From Pseudomonadota bacterium (GTDB lineage Bacteria > Pseudomonadota > Alphaproteobacteria > UBA9655): 64,000 nt of DNA. Below the pieces are notes generated by a model. The model was not told the DNA's origin, ran no database searches, and saw only the letters and a list, made by a program, of their open reading frames with translations. The stretch lies in contig JAFECQ010000020.1 in assembly GCA_018242065.1 (NCBI GenBank), forward strand, positions 1-64,000. Reading direction: 5' to 3'. The position numbers and the translations under genes were made by a program. Shown here piece by piece: positions 40,828 to 51,700 of this stretch; the first letter of the stretch is position 1; each line of letters opens with the position of its first letter.

Positions 40828-42177
40828 TCAAGAAAGAGGGGGGATGATCTTAAGTCTTGGCCAGCGGAAAAGAATGGCAATAACCGCTCCCACGCCTAGA
40901 AAGTAGCAATAATAAACATGAGGGACAATGCTTAATGGTGAAACACCGGCGATGGAGCCCGCTAGAAGGACCTGAGCACTATAGGGAAGAATTCCTTGGA
41001 AAACACAAGAAAAAATCGTCACAAGTGCAGCTGTTCGAGCAAATGGTATGTGATATCTTTTAGAAATTTCAAGGGTTGCCTCACCTGCTAAGATAATCGC
41101 CACCGTATTATTAGCCGTACAAAGATCGCAAAAACTGACAAGAATGCTTACAGCCCCTTCCGCTATGCGTGAGCCTTGAGCTCTTTTTGCCCACTTTTGA
41201 ATAAAATGATCAATCCCTAATACCAGAAAACGAATTCCCCCCTGATCTTTAGCGAGTTCGCTCAAACCACCAATTAAGAGGGAAAGAATGAGAATTTCAT
41301 TCATAGAGGTATACCCCTCAAAAATATTCTTCGCCAAATCTAAAGCTGTATAAGAAGGAGCAAAAAGAAGACCCATCACACTTCCCAAAACAAGACCGAG
41401 TGAAAGCACAATAAAGACATTGATTCCTAAAAGGGCCATAATAAGAACAAAGACATAAGGAAAAGCGAATATAAGAGCCGGCGCATTTTTAACTTCTTGC
41501 ACATCTTGCGCTTCTCCAGATCCTGCAAATGCAAAGAAAATAAGCGTAGCTATTAAGGGACCAAGAGCGATCATGAAGTTAATATTAAACTTGTCTTTAA
41601 GAGAACATGGATGAATTTGAGTTGCCGCAATGGTTGTATCCGAAATCATTGACAAATTGTCACCAAACATCGCACCACTAATCACAGCACCTGCCATCAG
41701 CGCAGGGTTAATTCCTAATGCTTGAGATATACCAACCGCAATGGGAGCTAACGCTGCAATTGTTCCCATGGAGGTTCCCATGGAGGTTGAAACAAATGCC
41801 CCGATGATAAAAACACCGGGTAGGGTTGCTTCTTGGGGAATGAATTGGAGCGCAAAATGAACCGTTGCTTCAACACCTCCAATGCCCTTTAAAACTTCTG
41901 TATAGGCCCCAGCAAGGAGATAAATCATACACATGGTAATAATGTTTTTTTCACGGACGCCTTCTAAAAAAACAGAAATATTCTCTGCAAGAGAGAGGCG
42001 TCCCAAAAAGACAGCAAGAATAAGGGCAGGAAGAATAGCCACACTTGCCGAAACTTTATAAAAAGCGAACTCTACCCCTTGTATCGTTAGATAGGTTCCG
42101 CTGCCTATAAAAATAAGCAAAAAGAAAACAATCGGGAGAAGAGCTGAAGGCCCTTTGAGAGTAAAATACTTTCGCAT
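40828..42177 (-). CDS. NhaC-type Na+/H+ antiporter family protein
   Basis: A 449-residue polytopic membrane protein. The STSMGTSMGTIAALAPIAVGIS stretch and ALMAGAVISGAMFGDNLSMISDTTIAATQ match the NhaC/ArsB-NhaD superfamily core, with a second LVSFCDLCTANNTVAIILAGE repeat. It probably exchanges cations or an organic acid for protons or sodium. It starts four bases after the LysR gene stop, so the regulator and transporter are one unit. Confidence 0.85.
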   Translation of the reverse strand: MRKYFTLKGPSALLPIVFFLLIFIGSGTYLTIQGVEFAFYKVSASVAILPALILAVFLGRLSLAENISVFLEGVREKNIITMCMIYLLAGAYTEVLKGIGGVEATVHFALQFIPQEATLPGVFIIGAFVSTSMGTSMGTIAALAPIAVGISQALGINPALMAGAVISGAMFGDNLSMISDTTIAATQIHPCSLKDKFNINFMIALGPLIATLIFFAFAGSGEAQDVQEVKNAPALIFAFPYVFVLIMALLGINVFIVLSLGLVLGSVMGLLFAPSYTALDLAKNIFEGYTSMNEILILSLLIGGLSELAKDQGGIRFLVLGIDHFIQKWAKRAQGSRIAEGAVSILVSFCDLCTANNTVAIILAGEATLEISKRYHIPFARTAALVTIFSCVFQGILPYSAQVLLAGSIAGVSPLSIVPHVYYCYFLGVGAVIAILFRWPRLKIIPPLS

Positions 42178-42181
42178 GATA

Positions 42182-43066
42182 CTAAAATTCTTCCTCTCGC
42201 ATTTTCATTAAAAGAAACTCAACAAATACCTGAATCCGCTTAAATTCGGCAAGATGTGTTGGATAAACAACATATCGATAGATTTCTGTACCAGGTATAT
42301 GAGGAAGAATTTCCACCATTTCTGGATCATCTCCTACCATATATTTATGTAAAGCAGAAATACCGATGCCTGAGCGAGTAGCTTCATAAATTGCTTGGCC
42401 ACTATTAATGACAAGGTAGGGAGTTCTTTGTTTATGCGCTCCAACTTTTAAAAGCCAATCAAGATTACTATATAGATGAGGGACCTCTTTACCAAAGACA
42501 ATAAGACGATGATGATCAAGATCTTCTGGCTTTTGAGGAGTGCCATATTTCTCTAAATAGGAACGACTGGCATATATTCGAAAACGATAGGAAACGGGAT
42601 CCGTATGGACAAGATCTGGTGCATCCGCGGAAAAAGCTGTAATGCCAATGTCAGCTTCTCGCATATTAAGATCGACTTCCTCATCTTTAAGAAGAAAATT
42701 CACTTGAATTTCAGGATAACGGTCCAGGAATTCTTGCAGTCGGGGGGCGAGCCACATTGAACCAAACGCCAGAGTTGTCGCCACACGAATGTGTCCCTTA
42801 GGATGATTTTTAAGTTCTTCCATATTGGCTTGCGTCATTGCAAGTTTGGCGAAAACATTGACAACTGTCTCTTTTAAAGCTTCCCCTGCTTCTGTGAGAA
42901 CCAAGCCGCGGGCAACGCGCAAGAATAATGGGGTTTTTAATTCAGCTTCTAGAATATTTATCTGACGGCTAATAGCCGATTGGCTAATATGCAGAGTACC
43001 TGTGGCTTTTGTAAAGCTCCCAGCATTCGCAACCGCATGAAAAATACGTAGTTTGTCCCAATCCAT
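42182..43066 (-). CDS. LysR-family transcriptional regulator
   Basis: 294 residues, normal LysR length. The N-terminal HTH reads DWDKLRIFHAVANAGSFTKATGTLHISQSAISRQINILE, then FLRVARGLVLTEAGE. A periplasmic-binding-fold effector domain follows (HIRVATTLAFGSMWLAPRLQEFLDRYPEIQVNF). Co-transcribed with the downstream antiporter and likely controls it; the effector is unknown. Upstream DNA (43067-43236) is AT-rich and holds no gene. Confidence 0.92.
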   Translation of the reverse strand: MDWDKLRIFHAVANAGSFTKATGTLHISQSAISRQINILEAELKTPLFLRVARGLVLTEAGEALKETVVNVFAKLAMTQANMEELKNHPKGHIRVATTLAFGSMWLAPRLQEFLDRYPEIQVNFLLKDEEVDLNMREADIGITAFSADAPDLVHTDPVSYRFRIYASRSYLEKYGTPQKPEDLDHHRLIVFGKEVPHLYSNLDWLLKVGAHKQRTPYLVINSGQAIYEATRSGIGISALHKYMVGDDPEMVEILPHIPGTEIYRYVVYPTHLAEFKRIQVFVEFLLMKMREEEF

Positions 43067-43236
43067 TTTATGAGTTTACAACAAGAATACAATTAATCAA
43101 AGATTGTCTCACTTATATCTGAGCTTCTATAACCAAAACCTCAAAGAGATTATCAAATGTTATGTTGTACATTTATATAAAAATAACAAAAAATGTATAA
43201 ACGCTGGCTGAATAACGAGAGCTAAAAATATATTTT

Positions 43237-44091
43237 TTAAAAAAACTGATGTCGAAACCACGTTCTTTGACGTTTTGCATATTGGCGTGTATGAAAAACG
43301 ATTAGTTGCTTCGCTTCTTCCAAGGTAATCTCTTGCTCAAGGAAAGCTTTAAATTCACGCAATCCAATTGCTTTCCTTGCGTTGGAAGAAAGAGGTTTTG
43401 AAAGGGCCAGGCGCACTTCTTCAATCACACCTCCTTCAATCATTGTCTCAAGTCGCGCTTCAATGCGTTGATTTGTTTCTTCCTTAGGGGGAATTAAAAG
43501 GTATTTTTCAAAATCATAAGGAAGAGGAATGGGCTTTTGAGATTGCCAAAAGCTTAATGGCTGCTTTGTTCCATAAAAGACCTCAAGCCCCCTTATGGTA
43601 CGTTGGCGATCAGCAGGTGAAATGCGTGACGCCAAAACTGGATCAATTTTTTCAAGATCTTTGTATAGTGATTCTTGTGAGCCTTGGAGAGACTGACGAA
43701 CCTGTGGATCAATTTTTGGAATCGTAGAAATCCCATTCAAAAGGGCTTTGAAATAAAGCCCTGTTCCACCCACAATGATGGGAAGCTTCCCTGCTTCACC
43801 AGACTTTTTAATTTCTAAAAGAGCACACTCAAGCCATCTTCCGACAGAAAATGTTTCATGAAGATCTAAAAAACCATAGAGACGATGAGGAATGTTCTTT
43901 TGATCTTCACGAGAAGGTTGAGCTGTGAGGACTTCAATTCCTCGGTAAATTTGCAGACTATCTGCATTAAGAATAACCCCATTTCTTTCTTGGGCAAGCT
44001 TATAGGCAAAGGCGGACTTTCCACTCGCTGTTGGTCCTGCAACGAGAAGAACTTTATCCAATGTCGTACAAAATTCCAATGATGGCTCCAC
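43237..44091 (-). CDS. miaA: tRNA dimethylallyltransferase MiaA
   Basis: Adds the dimethylallyl group to A37 of tRNAs reading U-starting codons. The 284-residue protein has the P-loop GPTASGKSAFAYKLA, NADSLQIYRGIEVLTAQPS, PHRLYGFLD, PIIVGGTGLYFKALLNG, ADRQRTIRGLEVF and the C-terminal HTRQYAKRQRTWFR. Slightly shorter than the enteric enzyme but complete. The start overlaps the nupC 3' end by 38 bases. Confidence 0.95.
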   Translation of the reverse strand: MEPSLEFCTTLDKVLLVAGPTASGKSAFAYKLAQERNGVILNADSLQIYRGIEVLTAQPSREDQKNIPHRLYGFLDLHETFSVGRWLECALLEIKKSGEAGKLPIIVGGTGLYFKALLNGISTIPKIDPQVRQSLQGSQESLYKDLEKIDPVLASRISPADRQRTIRGLEVFYGTKQPLSFWQSQKPIPLPYDFEKYLLIPPKEETNQRIEARLETMIEGGVIEEVRLALSKPLSSNARKAIGLREFKAFLEQEITLEEAKQLIVFHTRQYAKRQRTWFRHQFF

Positions 44092-45319
44092 TCATGCAAC
44101 TTGCAATTGTGCCAGCAATCAATGCCTTTATTCCCAAAGAGATAATCTCTTGTTTACGCTCTGGCACCATCGTGCCAATACCCCCAATTTGAATGCCGAT
44201 ACTACTAAGGTTCGCAAATCCTGCCAGAGCATAGGTCATAATAAGGCTACTTTTTATACTTAAGACACCCTTGGGAAGCGCTGCAAGGCCAACAAAAGCA
44301 ATAAGTTCATTTAAAATGGTTTTCTTCCCTAAAAGAGCTCCAGCAGCTACAGCTTCATCCCAAGGAATTCCTAAAAACCAAGCAAAAGGAGCTAGAATAT
44401 ATCCTAACAAGAGCTGCAAACTCATAGGCTCGCTGCTCACACCTGGGAAAATTCCCAAGATAGCGTTTGCAAGCGCCACAAGAGCTAAAAACACGATCAA
44501 CATCGCTAAGATATTGATGTAAAGACGCATTCCATCAGACGTCCCTTGTGTAATGGCTTCCATCGATCCCGAAAATTGATAGGGAACGACAAGATGTCCT
44601 GAAGTATCTTCGCCAACCTGAGGAATAAGAATACGAGAAATTGTTATAGCCGCAGGCACGCTAATAATAGAGGCTGTTAAGATGTGAGCAATAGGATCAG
44701 GAATCGTTCCCTCTAAAATCATGGCATAGATCACCATAATTGAAATCGATGTTGTGGCCATTCCTGCCGTCATCACCGTAAATAACTCACTTCGTGTAAA
44801 TTTTCCAAGATAGGGCCGCACAAGGAGTGGGGCCTCTGTTTGACCCAAAAAGATTTTGGCAGCCGCACAAACCCCCAAAGCGCCACCAATGCCTAGAACT
44901 TTCTGAAAAACACCTGAGAAGACCTTGACAATCAAAGGCAAAATACGCCAATGGAAAAGAAGCATCGCAACCGCACTAATCACAATCACCATTGGTAACG
45001 CCTGGAAAGCAAAGATAAAACTATTGACCCCTTCCTTAGCAACGTAAGGAGTCTCTCCTCCTCCAAGATACCCGAAAACAAAGCTTGTCCCGGCAACTGT
45101 TGCATCTTTCAAAGCCATAACACCATCACCAATCCACAAGAATCCTGTTCGAACAACAGGAAATTTCGTGACAATCACGGCTAAAAGAATTTGAATAGCA
45201 AGGCCAGCGAAAGCGGCTTTAAAATTAACTTGTTTTCGATTTTCACTAAAAATCCAAGCAAGGAAGAAAAACAAGATCAAGCCCGCACAAGCCTGAAGAA
45301 TTAGCCCCATATTTGGCAT
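44054..45319 (-). CDS. nupC: NupC-type concentrative nucleoside transporter
   Basis: A 421-residue membrane protein of the CNT family, importing nucleosides with sodium or protons. Family blocks: VFGYLGGGETPYV (GGE), the conserved LGQTEAPLLVRPYL (G-x-T-E-x-P), GMATTSISIMVIYA, SIISVPAAITISRILIP and LIAFVGLAALPKGVLSIKSSLIMTYALAGFANLSSIGIQIGG. Suits a host-associated lifestyle with salvage; cytidine deaminase is also encoded in this window. GGAGGAACC precedes the ATG. Confidence 0.94.
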   Translation of the reverse strand: MPNMGLILQACAGLILFFFLAWIFSENRKQVNFKAAFAGLAIQILLAVIVTKFPVVRTGFLWIGDGVMALKDATVAGTSFVFGYLGGGETPYVAKEGVNSFIFAFQALPMVIVISAVAMLLFHWRILPLIVKVFSGVFQKVLGIGGALGVCAAAKIFLGQTEAPLLVRPYLGKFTRSELFTVMTAGMATTSISIMVIYAMILEGTIPDPIAHILTASIISVPAAITISRILIPQVGEDTSGHLVVPYQFSGSMEAITQGTSDGMRLYINILAMLIVFLALVALANAILGIFPGVSSEPMSLQLLLGYILAPFAWFLGIPWDEAVAAGALLGKKTILNELIAFVGLAALPKGVLSIKSSLIMTYALAGFANLSSIGIQIGGIGTMVPERKQEIISLGIKALIAGTIASCMSGAIIGILYDIG

Positions 45320-45486
45320 TTGGTTCCTCCATAACGTAAAGTCAAACTAAAAACGATATCCCTAGAGGAGATACGTACTGTCATAAAACATGTTGGTTTC
45401 GGACGCCAGAACTATTATCATATTAAGTGAACTTTTTTTGCTGGACATCAAAACCACCCCTATTGGGCGTATACATAAAGGTTACT

Positions 45487-46851
45487 ATGATTGAATTAAA
45501 TGTAATTTTAGGAATTCTAGGAGGAGCAACCTTTATGGGATTCTGTATTTATGTTTATTTTCAGCGATTCGTTTCTCAAGTCACTCAAGAAAAAGCCCTT
45601 TTTCAAGAACGTGCCCATCGTCTTGAAGACGTCGAAAAGCTTCTTTTTAAAAAAGAAGAGGAGCTGCGCCTTGTGGGAGAAAGAAATGCTGAGCTTAGGA
45701 CAGCTCTCCAGCGTACAGAAAAAGAAAGCATGGAGAAACTTTCACTTTTAGAGAATATCCAAAAACAATGGGAAGATAAATTTAAAGTTATTTCTTCAGA
45801 AGCTCTCTCCCTCACAAATAAATCCTTCCTTGAGCTTGCCACAGCAACACTTGAAAAGTTTCAAGAAGGAGCTCAAAACGACCTTATAAATCGTCAGCAA
45901 GCTATCTCTGATCTTATAAAACCTGTGAATGATTCTCTCCAAACGGTCGATCAGAAGATTATAGAACTTGAAAAATCCCGAATGAGCGCTTACGCCGTAC
46001 TCAAACACCAAGTCAGTGAACTCCTTTCAAGCCAAAATCAACTGAGGCTCGAAACAGCTAACCTCGTGAATGCCTTAAGAACCCCTTCTGTTCGTGGACG
46101 ATGGGGGGAGATGCAACTACGTCGTGTTGTTGAAATGGCTGGAATGGTAAATTATTGTGATTTCGAAGAACAAGTTTCCACAACAGAAGATGACATAAGG
46201 CTACGCCCGGATCTTATTATTAACCTTCCTGGCGACAAAAAAATTGTTGTGGATGCAAAAGCTCCACTTGCAGCTTATCTCGAAGCACTTGAGGCTAAAG
46301 ATGAGGAGACCCGTTGTGAAAAGCTCAAAGATCACGCACGACAAGTACGCACACATATTAGGGCCCTCGCCAAAAGATCTTACTATGAACAGTTTCAACC
46401 TGCTCCAGAGTTCGTCGTTTTATTTTTGCCAGGAGAAACCTTCTTTAGCGCAGCCCTTGAACAAGATCCAAGTCTTATTGAAGCCGGCGTTGAAGATCGA
46501 ATTATTCTGGCAACGCCAACAACGCTTATCGCTCTTTTAAGAGCCGTTGCGTATGGTTGGCGTCATGAACAACTGGCCGAGAATGCAAAGGAAATTAGCG
46601 ATCTTGGCCGGGAGCTTCATAAGCGCCTTTCTGATATGGCAGACCATTTTGCGCGATTGGGAAGAAGTTTGGGGGGAGCTGTGCAATCTTATAACCAAGC
46701 AATGGGAAGCCTTGAGCATCGTGTTCTTTCAAGTGCACGAAAGTTTAAAGAACTCGGTTCAGTTTCAGAGGCTTCTGACATTACGACACTTGATTCGCTT
46801 GATCATATACCTCGCGAACTTCAAGCTCCTGAACTTAAAAGGGTAGGATAA
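45487..46851 (+). CDS. rmuC: RmuC-family DNA recombination protein
   Basis: A 454-residue protein from the ATG at 45487 (AAAGG upstream; a GTG at 45427 adds 20 residues unlike the family). N-terminal membrane anchor (VILGILGGATFMGFCIYVYF), a coiled coil (about 35-210), then the nuclease-fold RmuC domain: RGRWGEMQLRRVVEMAGM, RPDLIINLPGDKKIVVDAKAPL and FVVLFLPGETFFSAAL. RmuC limits DNA inversions and is a predicted endonuclease. Confidence 0.93.
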   Translation: MIELNVILGILGGATFMGFCIYVYFQRFVSQVTQEKALFQERAHRLEDVEKLLFKKEEELRLVGERNAELRTALQRTEKESMEKLSLLENIQKQWEDKFKVISSEALSLTNKSFLELATATLEKFQEGAQNDLINRQQAISDLIKPVNDSLQTVDQKIIELEKSRMSAYAVLKHQVSELLSSQNQLRLETANLVNALRTPSVRGRWGEMQLRRVVEMAGMVNYCDFEEQVSTTEDDIRLRPDLIINLPGDKKIVVDAKAPLAAYLEALEAKDEETRCEKLKDHARQVRTHIRALAKRSYYEQFQPAPEFVVLFLPGETFFSAALEQDPSLIEAGVEDRIILATPTTLIALLRAVAYGWRHEQLAENAKEISDLGRELHKRLSDMADHFARLGRSLGGAVQSYNQAMGSLEHRVLSSARKFKELGSVSEASDITTLDSLDHIPRELQAPELKRVG

Positions 46852-46853
46852 CC

Positions 46854-48149
46854 ATGAGATACGCTGCTTTTGCTTTTTCACTGCTTTTTCCATGTTTTCT
46901 CAAAGCTGTTGTACAAGACGTTTTTCAAGCTTCGCAATTGGAAATAAATGTAACTCTTTATCCTCAAGATATGGCGCTTGTTAAAGAAAAACGCAAAGTT
47001 CAATTAAAAGAAGGCTCGAATAAGCTTTTGATTAAAGATGTCCCTTCTTCAATCCTTATGGATAGCTTTCTGTTTCAAGTCATTCCTCCTTCAACTTCCA
47101 TAAAGATTTTGGAATATAATTTTCAAAATCCGGATATCACACATGAAAAACTTCTTGAGTATTCTATTGGAGAAACGGTGAATATCTTACCTTCTTCTTC
47201 AACGCCAACACCCGCCGTTGCCAAACTTTTATCTCTTGATGGAGAGAACGTACTCGTTGATTCCCTAGGAACAATTTTTTCAGTTAAGAAAAATAGAATC
47301 GCCTTTCCTCACCTTCCTTATAATCTTGTTGCTGAACCCATGATTACTTTGAAACTTTCAAATTCTAAAGAAGGTGAGTATCTCTTTGAAATGGGTTATC
47401 TTACAAAAGGTTTCTCATGGGATGCTGGCTATACCATTATTGTTGATGCCGAGGAAAAGCACCTTGATCTTAATAGCTGGATTAATCTCTCGAATCAAAG
47501 TCGAATTGATATTAAAAAGGGATACTTTCATATCGCCCAAAATAAGAAGCAAGTTTACAATATTGAACGACCTATAAGCCTTCCTGACAAGGGGGTCAAA
47601 AATATCTCTTGGTTCTCTGCACAAAATTTAACTCCTACCAAAAGCTTTCGCATATACCCCAATAATAATATCATTTTAAATGAGGAAGGTGTCGTAATGA
47701 AACCTTCAGTTGAAACATGGCTTTCCGTCCAAAATAATACAAACCAAGGCCTTGGTACTCTCTTACCTCAAGGTATTATTCAAGTTTTCAGGCGTAATGC
47801 TGACAACTCTCTTTTTTATATCGGTGAGAATAAAACAACCGGAACTCCTATTGATCAATTCTTAAGCTTACGCGTTGGCAGTACAAAAGAAATTACAGCA
47901 GAAATGCGCCAAACTGATTATCGAAAATTAGGAAGCCAAGTCGTTGAATCCGGGTATCGATTGGATTTAAAAAACACAACAACTATGCCCAAACAAGTTA
48001 CGGTGTTTCAAAACGTGTCAGGTGAATGGATTATTTTAAGAGAAACCCACCCTCATGAAGAAGAAGAAAAACGGATCAAATGGACTTTAAATCTGGAACC
48101 TCAAGAAGAAGTCAGTCTCCGTTATCGTATTCGAATGAATGTGGAATAA
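46854..48149 (+). CDS. Exported DUF4139-domain protein
   Basis: A 431-residue protein with a signal peptide (MRYAAFAFSLLFPCFLKA). An N-terminal part reads VTLYPQDMALVKEKRKVQLKEGSNKLLIKDVP. The central YLTKGFSWDAGYTIIVDAEEKHLDLNSWINLSNQS is the DUF4139 hallmark (normally Y-x-T-x-G-x-x-W-x-A-x-Y), and the beta-rich C-terminus is ITAEMRQTDYRKLGSQVVESGYRL. Function of the family is unknown; likely periplasmic. Starts two bases after the rmuC stop, so probably co-transcribed. Confidence 0.82.
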   Translation: MRYAAFAFSLLFPCFLKAVVQDVFQASQLEINVTLYPQDMALVKEKRKVQLKEGSNKLLIKDVPSSILMDSFLFQVIPPSTSIKILEYNFQNPDITHEKLLEYSIGETVNILPSSSTPTPAVAKLLSLDGENVLVDSLGTIFSVKKNRIAFPHLPYNLVAEPMITLKLSNSKEGEYLFEMGYLTKGFSWDAGYTIIVDAEEKHLDLNSWINLSNQSRIDIKKGYFHIAQNKKQVYNIERPISLPDKGVKNISWFSAQNLTPTKSFRIYPNNNIILNEEGVVMKPSVETWLSVQNNTNQGLGTLLPQGIIQVFRRNADNSLFYIGENKTTGTPIDQFLSLRVGSTKEITAEMRQTDYRKLGSQVVESGYRLDLKNTTTMPKQVTVFQNVSGEWIILRETHPHEEEEKRIKWTLNLEPQEEVSLRYRIRMNVE

Positions 48150-48155
48150 TATCTC

Positions 48156-48500
48156 ATGTTCATTACAAAGCTTATCAGTGCTTTTTTTAATTCTCTCAAT
48201 GGATTAAAGCTTACTTGGGCCATGGAAATGGCTTTTCGCATTGAGGTTTTTGTGTGCCTTCTTATTCTCCCCTTTCTCTATTGGGTTGAAGGAACGCGGA
48301 TTAATAAAATGTTAGTTATTTTTTCTTTACTGCTGGTGCTTATCGTAGAACTCATTAACACCGCAATCGAAAAAGCAAATGACGCTCTTAAAAAAACAAA
48401 CGATCCTCTCATTAAATTTTCTAAAGATGCGGCCTCTGCGTCCGTCTTTCTTTCAGCGTGTTTTGTCGGTCTTTGTTTGTTAAATTTATTATTTAATTAA
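48156..48500 (+). CDS. dgkA: Diacylglycerol kinase DgkA
   Basis: A 114-residue inner-membrane kinase that recycles diacylglycerol from membrane-derived glycan synthesis. The family signature VELINTAIEKANDAL (E-x-x-N-T/S-A-I-E), with FSKDAASASVFLSA, follows three hydrophobic segments. Six bases after the DUF4139 gene. Confidence 0.92.
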   Translation: MFITKLISAFFNSLNGLKLTWAMEMAFRIEVFVCLLILPFLYWVEGTRINKMLVIFSLLLVLIVELINTAIEKANDALKKTNDPLIKFSKDAASASVFLSACFVGLCLLNLLFN

Positions 48501-48508
48501 GTAAGCAC

Positions 48509-48766
48509 ATGGAAAATGTTGAAATCTTCAAAAAGCGCCTTCTCTATCAAAGCCAACACCGTGGCACGCGCGAAATGGATTTGCTGTTAGGAGGATTTGC
48601 TCAAACCCTTGATACGCTTTGTCTAGATGAACTACAGCAATTTGAGATTCTTCTTTCCTTTCCCGACCATGCTCTTTATTGTGTTTTTTTTGAAAAAGGT
48701 CCTCTTTTGCAAGGAATGTCAAAGTCTCTTGTGGAAAAAATACGAACGTTTATAGAAAGTAGATGA
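48509..48766 (+). CDS. sdhE: FAD assembly factor SdhE
   Basis: An 85-residue SdhE/SDHAF2 protein that helps attach FAD to succinate dehydrogenase. The invariant RGTREMDLLLG (R-G-x-x-E-x-D) is present, followed by the LQQFEILLSFPDHALYCVFF core. Overlaps mfd by four bases (ATGA); sdhE next to mfd is a common alphaproteobacterial arrangement. Confidence 0.94.
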   Translation: MENVEIFKKRLLYQSQHRGTREMDLLLGGFAQTLDTLCLDELQQFEILLSFPDHALYCVFFEKGPLLQGMSKSLVEKIRTFIESR

Positions 48767-51700
48767 ATTTTCTCCCGAACCTCACACCTCCAGCAATTTT
48801 AACGAACGTACCTGATGGGTACGATACTTTACTTTTATCTGAGATTGCTGCTCGTCATGAACGCGTCGTGTACATTGCCCGTGACGAAGTCCGTGCGTTA
48901 CGCCTTCGAGAACAGCTCACTTTTTTTGATCCAACGCGGAAAGTTCTTTTTTTCCCAGCTTGGGATTGCTTACCTTATGACAGAACCTCTCCTCATCCTG
49001 ATATTTTAGCTCAAAGATTAAATACATTAACAACGCTCTCCTCGGAAGGAACAGGATACCTCCTCATCACAACTATCCAAGCTTTTTTACAAAAACTACC
49101 GCCAGCGGATACTTTCCAGGGAAGACTTTTGGTCCTTAAGCCGGGTCAAGAGGTTGGACATGGGCTCTTTCTTGATTTTCTTCTTAAAAATGGATTTGTG
49201 CGAAGAGAAACCGTCCGGGAATGGGGTGAATTTGCTCTTCGTGGTGGCCTTTTGGATTTGTTCCCCCCCGGCTATACTTTGCCATTTCGCTTAGATTTTT
49301 TTGGATCAACTTTAGAGAGTTTGCGAACATTTGACCCCCTTACTCAAGTCAGCACGGGTAAGGCTGAAAAGTTAATCCTAAAGCCTATGGGAGAAATTAA
49401 TTTAACACCTGAAACCATTGAACACTTTCGAAAAGGCTATCGAGAAAATTTCGGAACACCTGACACAAAGGATCCTCTCTATCTTGCTGTTTCCGAAGGA
49501 CGTCCTTATGCGGGATACGAGCACTGGCTTCCTCTCTTTTATAATCGCTTAGAAACCCTTGCAGACTATATTCAGAGTGCTATGTATTGTCTCGATGACC
49601 AACTTGAAGAAGCACGTACAGCCCACATTGATAAGATCCAAGATCATTATCAAACTCGTCTTGAATTTGCGTCTCTTGAAAAGCAAGGAATTCCTTATCA
49701 TCCTCTGCCGCCAGAACAACTTTATCTCATAGAAGATACATGGAAAGCCCTTATCCCTTCTTCTCAAGAGATTGTTTTGACTCCTTTTTCTCACCCTAAT
49801 TTCAAAGGAAATGTTGTCGATGCACAAGGCAAAGCAAGCCCACCATTTGCTAACCTAAGAGCATCCAAAGAGAACATTTTTGAGGCTGTTAAGGAATCTC
49901 TCGAAAAATTCGCAAAGGAAGGAAAACAGATCCTTATTACTGGTGTCACCCATGGATCTGCCGAACGACTCGCGCACATTCTTGAAGAACATCACTTTCC
50001 CCCGTTAAGACGCGTCGATTCATTTGCAAGTTTTTTAAATGAAAAACCTCCCGCACTGGCTGCTTTTGAAATGGATAAAGGATTTCAAGCACCAAATCTT
50101 TTGATCCTCACGGAAGAAGATATCCTTGGAGAGAGAATGGGTCGCCCACTCAAGTCCAAAAAGCGAACGGATCTATTCATCCAAGAAGTCTCAAGCCTTC
50201 AAATTGGGGATCTCGTGGTCCATGTTGAACATGGGGTTGGACGTTATGATGGTCTTAAAACACTTGATGTCGGTGGGTTTCCTCATGACTGCCTTGAGGT
50301 TGTTTATGACGGCGGAGACAAACTCTATGTTCCTGTTGAAAATATTGAAGTTTTATCGCGCTATGGAGCCCCAGATACGTTAGCTTCTCTTGATAAATTA
50401 GGGGGAGTTGCTTGGCAAGCACGCAAAGCACGCGTCAAAAAACGCTTGAAGGAGGTTGCTGATTATCTTTTAAAAATTGCAGCCTCTCGCATGCTTCATC
50501 ACGCTGATATCCTTGAAAAACCAGAAGGGTTCTATGAAGAGTTTGCAGCACGGTTTCCGTATCCAGAAACAGATGATCAACTTTCTGCCATTGAAGATGT
50601 TTTTGAGGATTTAGCAACAGGCAAACCCATGGATCGTCTTATTTGTGGCGATGTCGGCTTTGGAAAGACGGAGGTAGCGCTACGTGCTGCGTTTGTCGCA
50701 GCTTCGTCAGGAAAGCAAGTCGCAATCATTGTGCCCACAACGTTACTTGCGCGCCAGCATTATCAATCCTTTCTCTCACGATTTAAAGACACCGGTATTA
50801 AAGTTGCCCAACTTTCACGGCTCATCAAACCAAAAGAGGCCACTCTCATTAAAGAGAAACTTGAAAAGGGTGAGATTCAAATTATTATTGGCACTCACGC
50901 TCTTCTTGCTAAGTCCGTTGCCTTTCATAACCTAGGTCTCCTTATTGTCGATGAAGAACAGCATTTTGGCGTCGCACAAAAAGAGCGACTCAAAAATATT
51001 AAAGCCGATGTTCACGTTTTGACGCTCACAGCAACCCCTATTCCGCGCACACTTCAAATGGCTCTTTCTGGCGTGCGGGAAATGAGTCTTATCACAACGC
51101 CACCTCTCGATCGAATGGCTGTGCGTACGTTCGTTCTTCCTTTTGATGCCATGGTGATGCGAGAAGCGATTCTTCGAGAGCAGTTTCGGGGAGGGCAAAC
51201 ATTTTATGTCTGTCCGCGAATCAATGATCTTGACAAGGTAGCAGAGAGACTGCGCCAATTTGTACCGGAAGTTAAATTCGCCGTTGCTCATGGCCAAATG
51301 TCCCCCACAGCTCTTGAAAATGTCATGTCTGATTTTTACGATGGTGCCTTTGATGTCTTGCTCAGCACAAATATCATTGAATCAGGGATCGATATTGCAC
51401 GCGCGAATACGCTCCTCATTCATCGCGCAGATCTTTTTGGCCTTGCTCAACTCTATCAATTGCGTGGACGCATTGGTCGAGCAAAAGTAAGGGGGTATGC
51501 CTACCTCACATACCCTGCCGGACAAGTTCTCTCTCCTGAGGCTCAAAAGCGCCTTGAAGTCATTCAATCTCTTGATACACTTGGAGCCGGATTTACGCTT
51601 GCGAGTCATGACATGGACATCCGGGGAGCAGGTAATTTGGTGGGTGAAGAGCAATCGGGTCATATACGCGAGGTCGGTGTAGAACTATACCAACATATGC